The position numbers were made by a program, and so were the translations under genes. This document shows, in pieces, positions 63,136 to 64,000 of a DNA stretch of 64,000 bases. Source of the DNA: Acidobacteriota bacterium (GTDB lineage: Bacteria; Acidobacteriota; Blastocatellia; Pyrinomonadales; Pyrinomonadaceae); the NCBI GenBank assembly GCA_018269005.1, contig JAFDVK010000012.1, forward strand, positions 682,001-746,000, read 5' to 3'. The stretch's first letter is position 1, and each line of letters opens with the position of its first letter. The notes under the pieces were generated by a model that did not search any database, was not told the DNA's origin, and worked only from the letters and a program-made list of their open reading frames with translations.

Positions 63136-63229
63136 TGGGACAAATCGTGTAAGCCATTGATAACACGTCACTTATTTGTCCCAAGAGGCTGTCCCAGAGT
63201 TGTCCCACGAGCATCTGGCTGGGACAAAT
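63136..63229. repeat. cluster of TGGGACA motifs in both orientations
   Basis: TGGGACAAAT at 63136-63145, its exact complement ATTTGTCCCA at 63174-63183, TGTCCCA at 63190-63196 and 63201-63207, and TGGGACAAAT again at 63220-63229. Could be arm sites of a recombinase or remains of an element end. Confidence 0.6.
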
Positions 63230-63235
63230 AGTCGG

Positions 63236-64000
63236 CCATGTCGGCGGCAAGCCGCCTCCGAGACTTTGGCCTTCTGCCCTGATCCACGGCATAAATGCCG
63301 TGGCAATTCGGCGGGAAGTTGCGTTGAATGTTACGCCCTTACTCTTACGCCCTTACTGCGTGCGGGCTTCTGCAATGCTGACCGCCCGCTGACGCAGGCG
63401 GTACTGACAAGACCGCCCGGTGACGCAGGCGGTACTGACAGGGCCTGGCCGCCCACGACGCAGGCCCGGATCTGGCTAGTACTGAACGCCCTTACTGACT
63501 GCGGGCTTCTGCAATGCTGACCGCCCGCTGACGCAGGCGGTTCTGACTTCCGCTGACCGCCCGCTGACGCAGGCGGTTCTGACTTCCGGTGAACGCCCGC
63601 TGCTCCCTCCACCCCGGCCTTCGGCCACCCCTCCTCGGGCAGGAGGGGAGCTGACGGTTCTGACATGATGCGGACGGGGGCGTCCGCGTTCCGGCGGAGG
63701 CGGTTCTGACATGATGCGGACGAGCGCGTACGACGCTCCGGCGTAGGCAGTTCTGACATGATGCCGAACTGACCGCCCGCTGACGCAGGCGGTTCTGACT
63801 TGGGTTCACTGCTGACCGCCCGCTGACGCGGGCGGTACTGACAGGGCCTGGCCGCGGTTTTGACTTCTGCTCACTGCTGACGGTTCACTGACCGCTCACG
63901 CAGGCGGTGCTGACAGGGCCTATCCGCCCGGCGACGCAGCTATATTTGCTATCGAAAAGGCGTTGTGGAGAGCGGGTTGAGGGCTCGATATTTGGCTTTT
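63236..64000. repeat. dense array of GCTGACGCAGGCGG-type hairpins
   Basis: No gene. About seven copies of a ~30-base unit with core GCTGACGCAGGCGG and arms ACCGCC/GGCGGT, each followed by TTCTGAC or TACTGAC, run between 63380 and 63930. Interspersed are GCGTGCGGGCTTCTGCAATG twice, CCACGGCATAAATGCCGTGG at 63284-63303 (copy of 7262-7281), and the GCGGACG hairpin near 63680. Apparent frames here only translate the repeat. Confidence 0.75.

Noticed and set aside
63331..63809. Overlapping minus-strand frames with repeated Arg-Leu-Arg-Gln-Arg peptides
   Set aside because: They translate the hairpin repeat array in several frames at once; a repeat, not a gene.
62411..64000. Possible CRISPR array in the repeat-rich end
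   Set aside because: Units are palindromic REP-like sequences with irregular spacing and no unique spacers of constant length; no cas genes.

Overview
The window reads as the chromosome of a Gram-negative-type, lipid- and protein-secreting bacterium, most likely an Acidobacteriota member of the Blastocatellia/Pyrinomonadaceae kind. That placement is inference: it rests on the gene content (protein kinase-TolB-TPR fusions, TIGR02999-type ECF sigma factors, carboxypeptidase-regulatory-domain secreted proteins, CarD, split ATP synthase cluster, TonB receptor with plug-linked CarboxypepD_reg domain) and not on any marker alignment. Housekeeping genes are dense and usually translationally coupled; they are separated by a few accessory pockets rich in dispersed hairpin repeats.

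Layout. 0-6.5 kb: HlyD/DHA2 efflux pair (minus), M16 peptidase, a secreted G8-like protein and tRNA-Asn(GUU). 6.5-9.1 kb: a DUF1801 gene, then an accessory pocket with two ~160-bp direct repeats bracketing Rhs debris and two small orphan genes. 9.1-13.7 kb: guaA, a DUF3828 lipoprotein, an M61 peptidase. 13.8-18.9 kb: ATP synthase genes b', b, delta, alpha and gamma, with a HicBA toxin-antitoxin pair lodged between alpha and gamma, then a VanZ-like gene. 19-22.4 kb: an ECF sigma factor and a Ser/Thr kinase/TolB/TPR protein in one transcript. 22.4-26.7 kb: secreted protein, SPFH/zinc-ribbon protein, lipoprotein, Trm112-like, 2'-5' RNA ligase-like and a GT9 glycosyltransferase. 26.7-32 kb is the main accessory island: a RAYT (HUH tyrosine transposase) element with two internally deleted, MITE-like relatives, a truncated vsr, an orphan gene, and a large nuclease-ATPase (NERD-like/DUF2075) that looks like a defence gene.

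32-37.3 kb is the ribosome-biogenesis cluster ffh-[four-helix-bundle gene]-rpsP-khpA-rimM-trmD-rplS-rnhB, with the four-helix gene bounded by inverted repeats. 37.3-40 kb: TonB-dependent receptor and a small secreted protein. 40-42.6 kb: a PhoB/PhoR-type two-component pair and CarD. 42.6-48.5 kb: queF and a DnaQ-like exonuclease diverging from the seven-gene pyrE-ATPgrasp-ASCH-truA-DUF952-uppS-cdsA operon. 48.7-52.6 kb: aspS, ODP-type metallo-beta-lactamase fold protein, DUF4870, PaaI thioesterase. 52.8-62.4 kb: an orphan gene next to a thioesterase gene remnant, a BPSS1187-type hydrolase, RNase D-like exonuclease, YceH, DUF6868, two secreted repeat proteins, serC, selA and a small conserved gene. 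62.4-64 kb is almost entirely repeats (hairpin families, short tandem repeats, a cluster of TGGGACA motifs).

The most interesting points are the RAYT element with its demonstrable deletion derivatives, the hairpin-bounded four-helix gene inside the ribosomal operon, the HicBA pair inside the ATP synthase operon, the displaced Rhs/orphan-gene pocket, and the nuclease-ATPase gene. I see no single locus that I can claim as a wholly new system; these are candidates.
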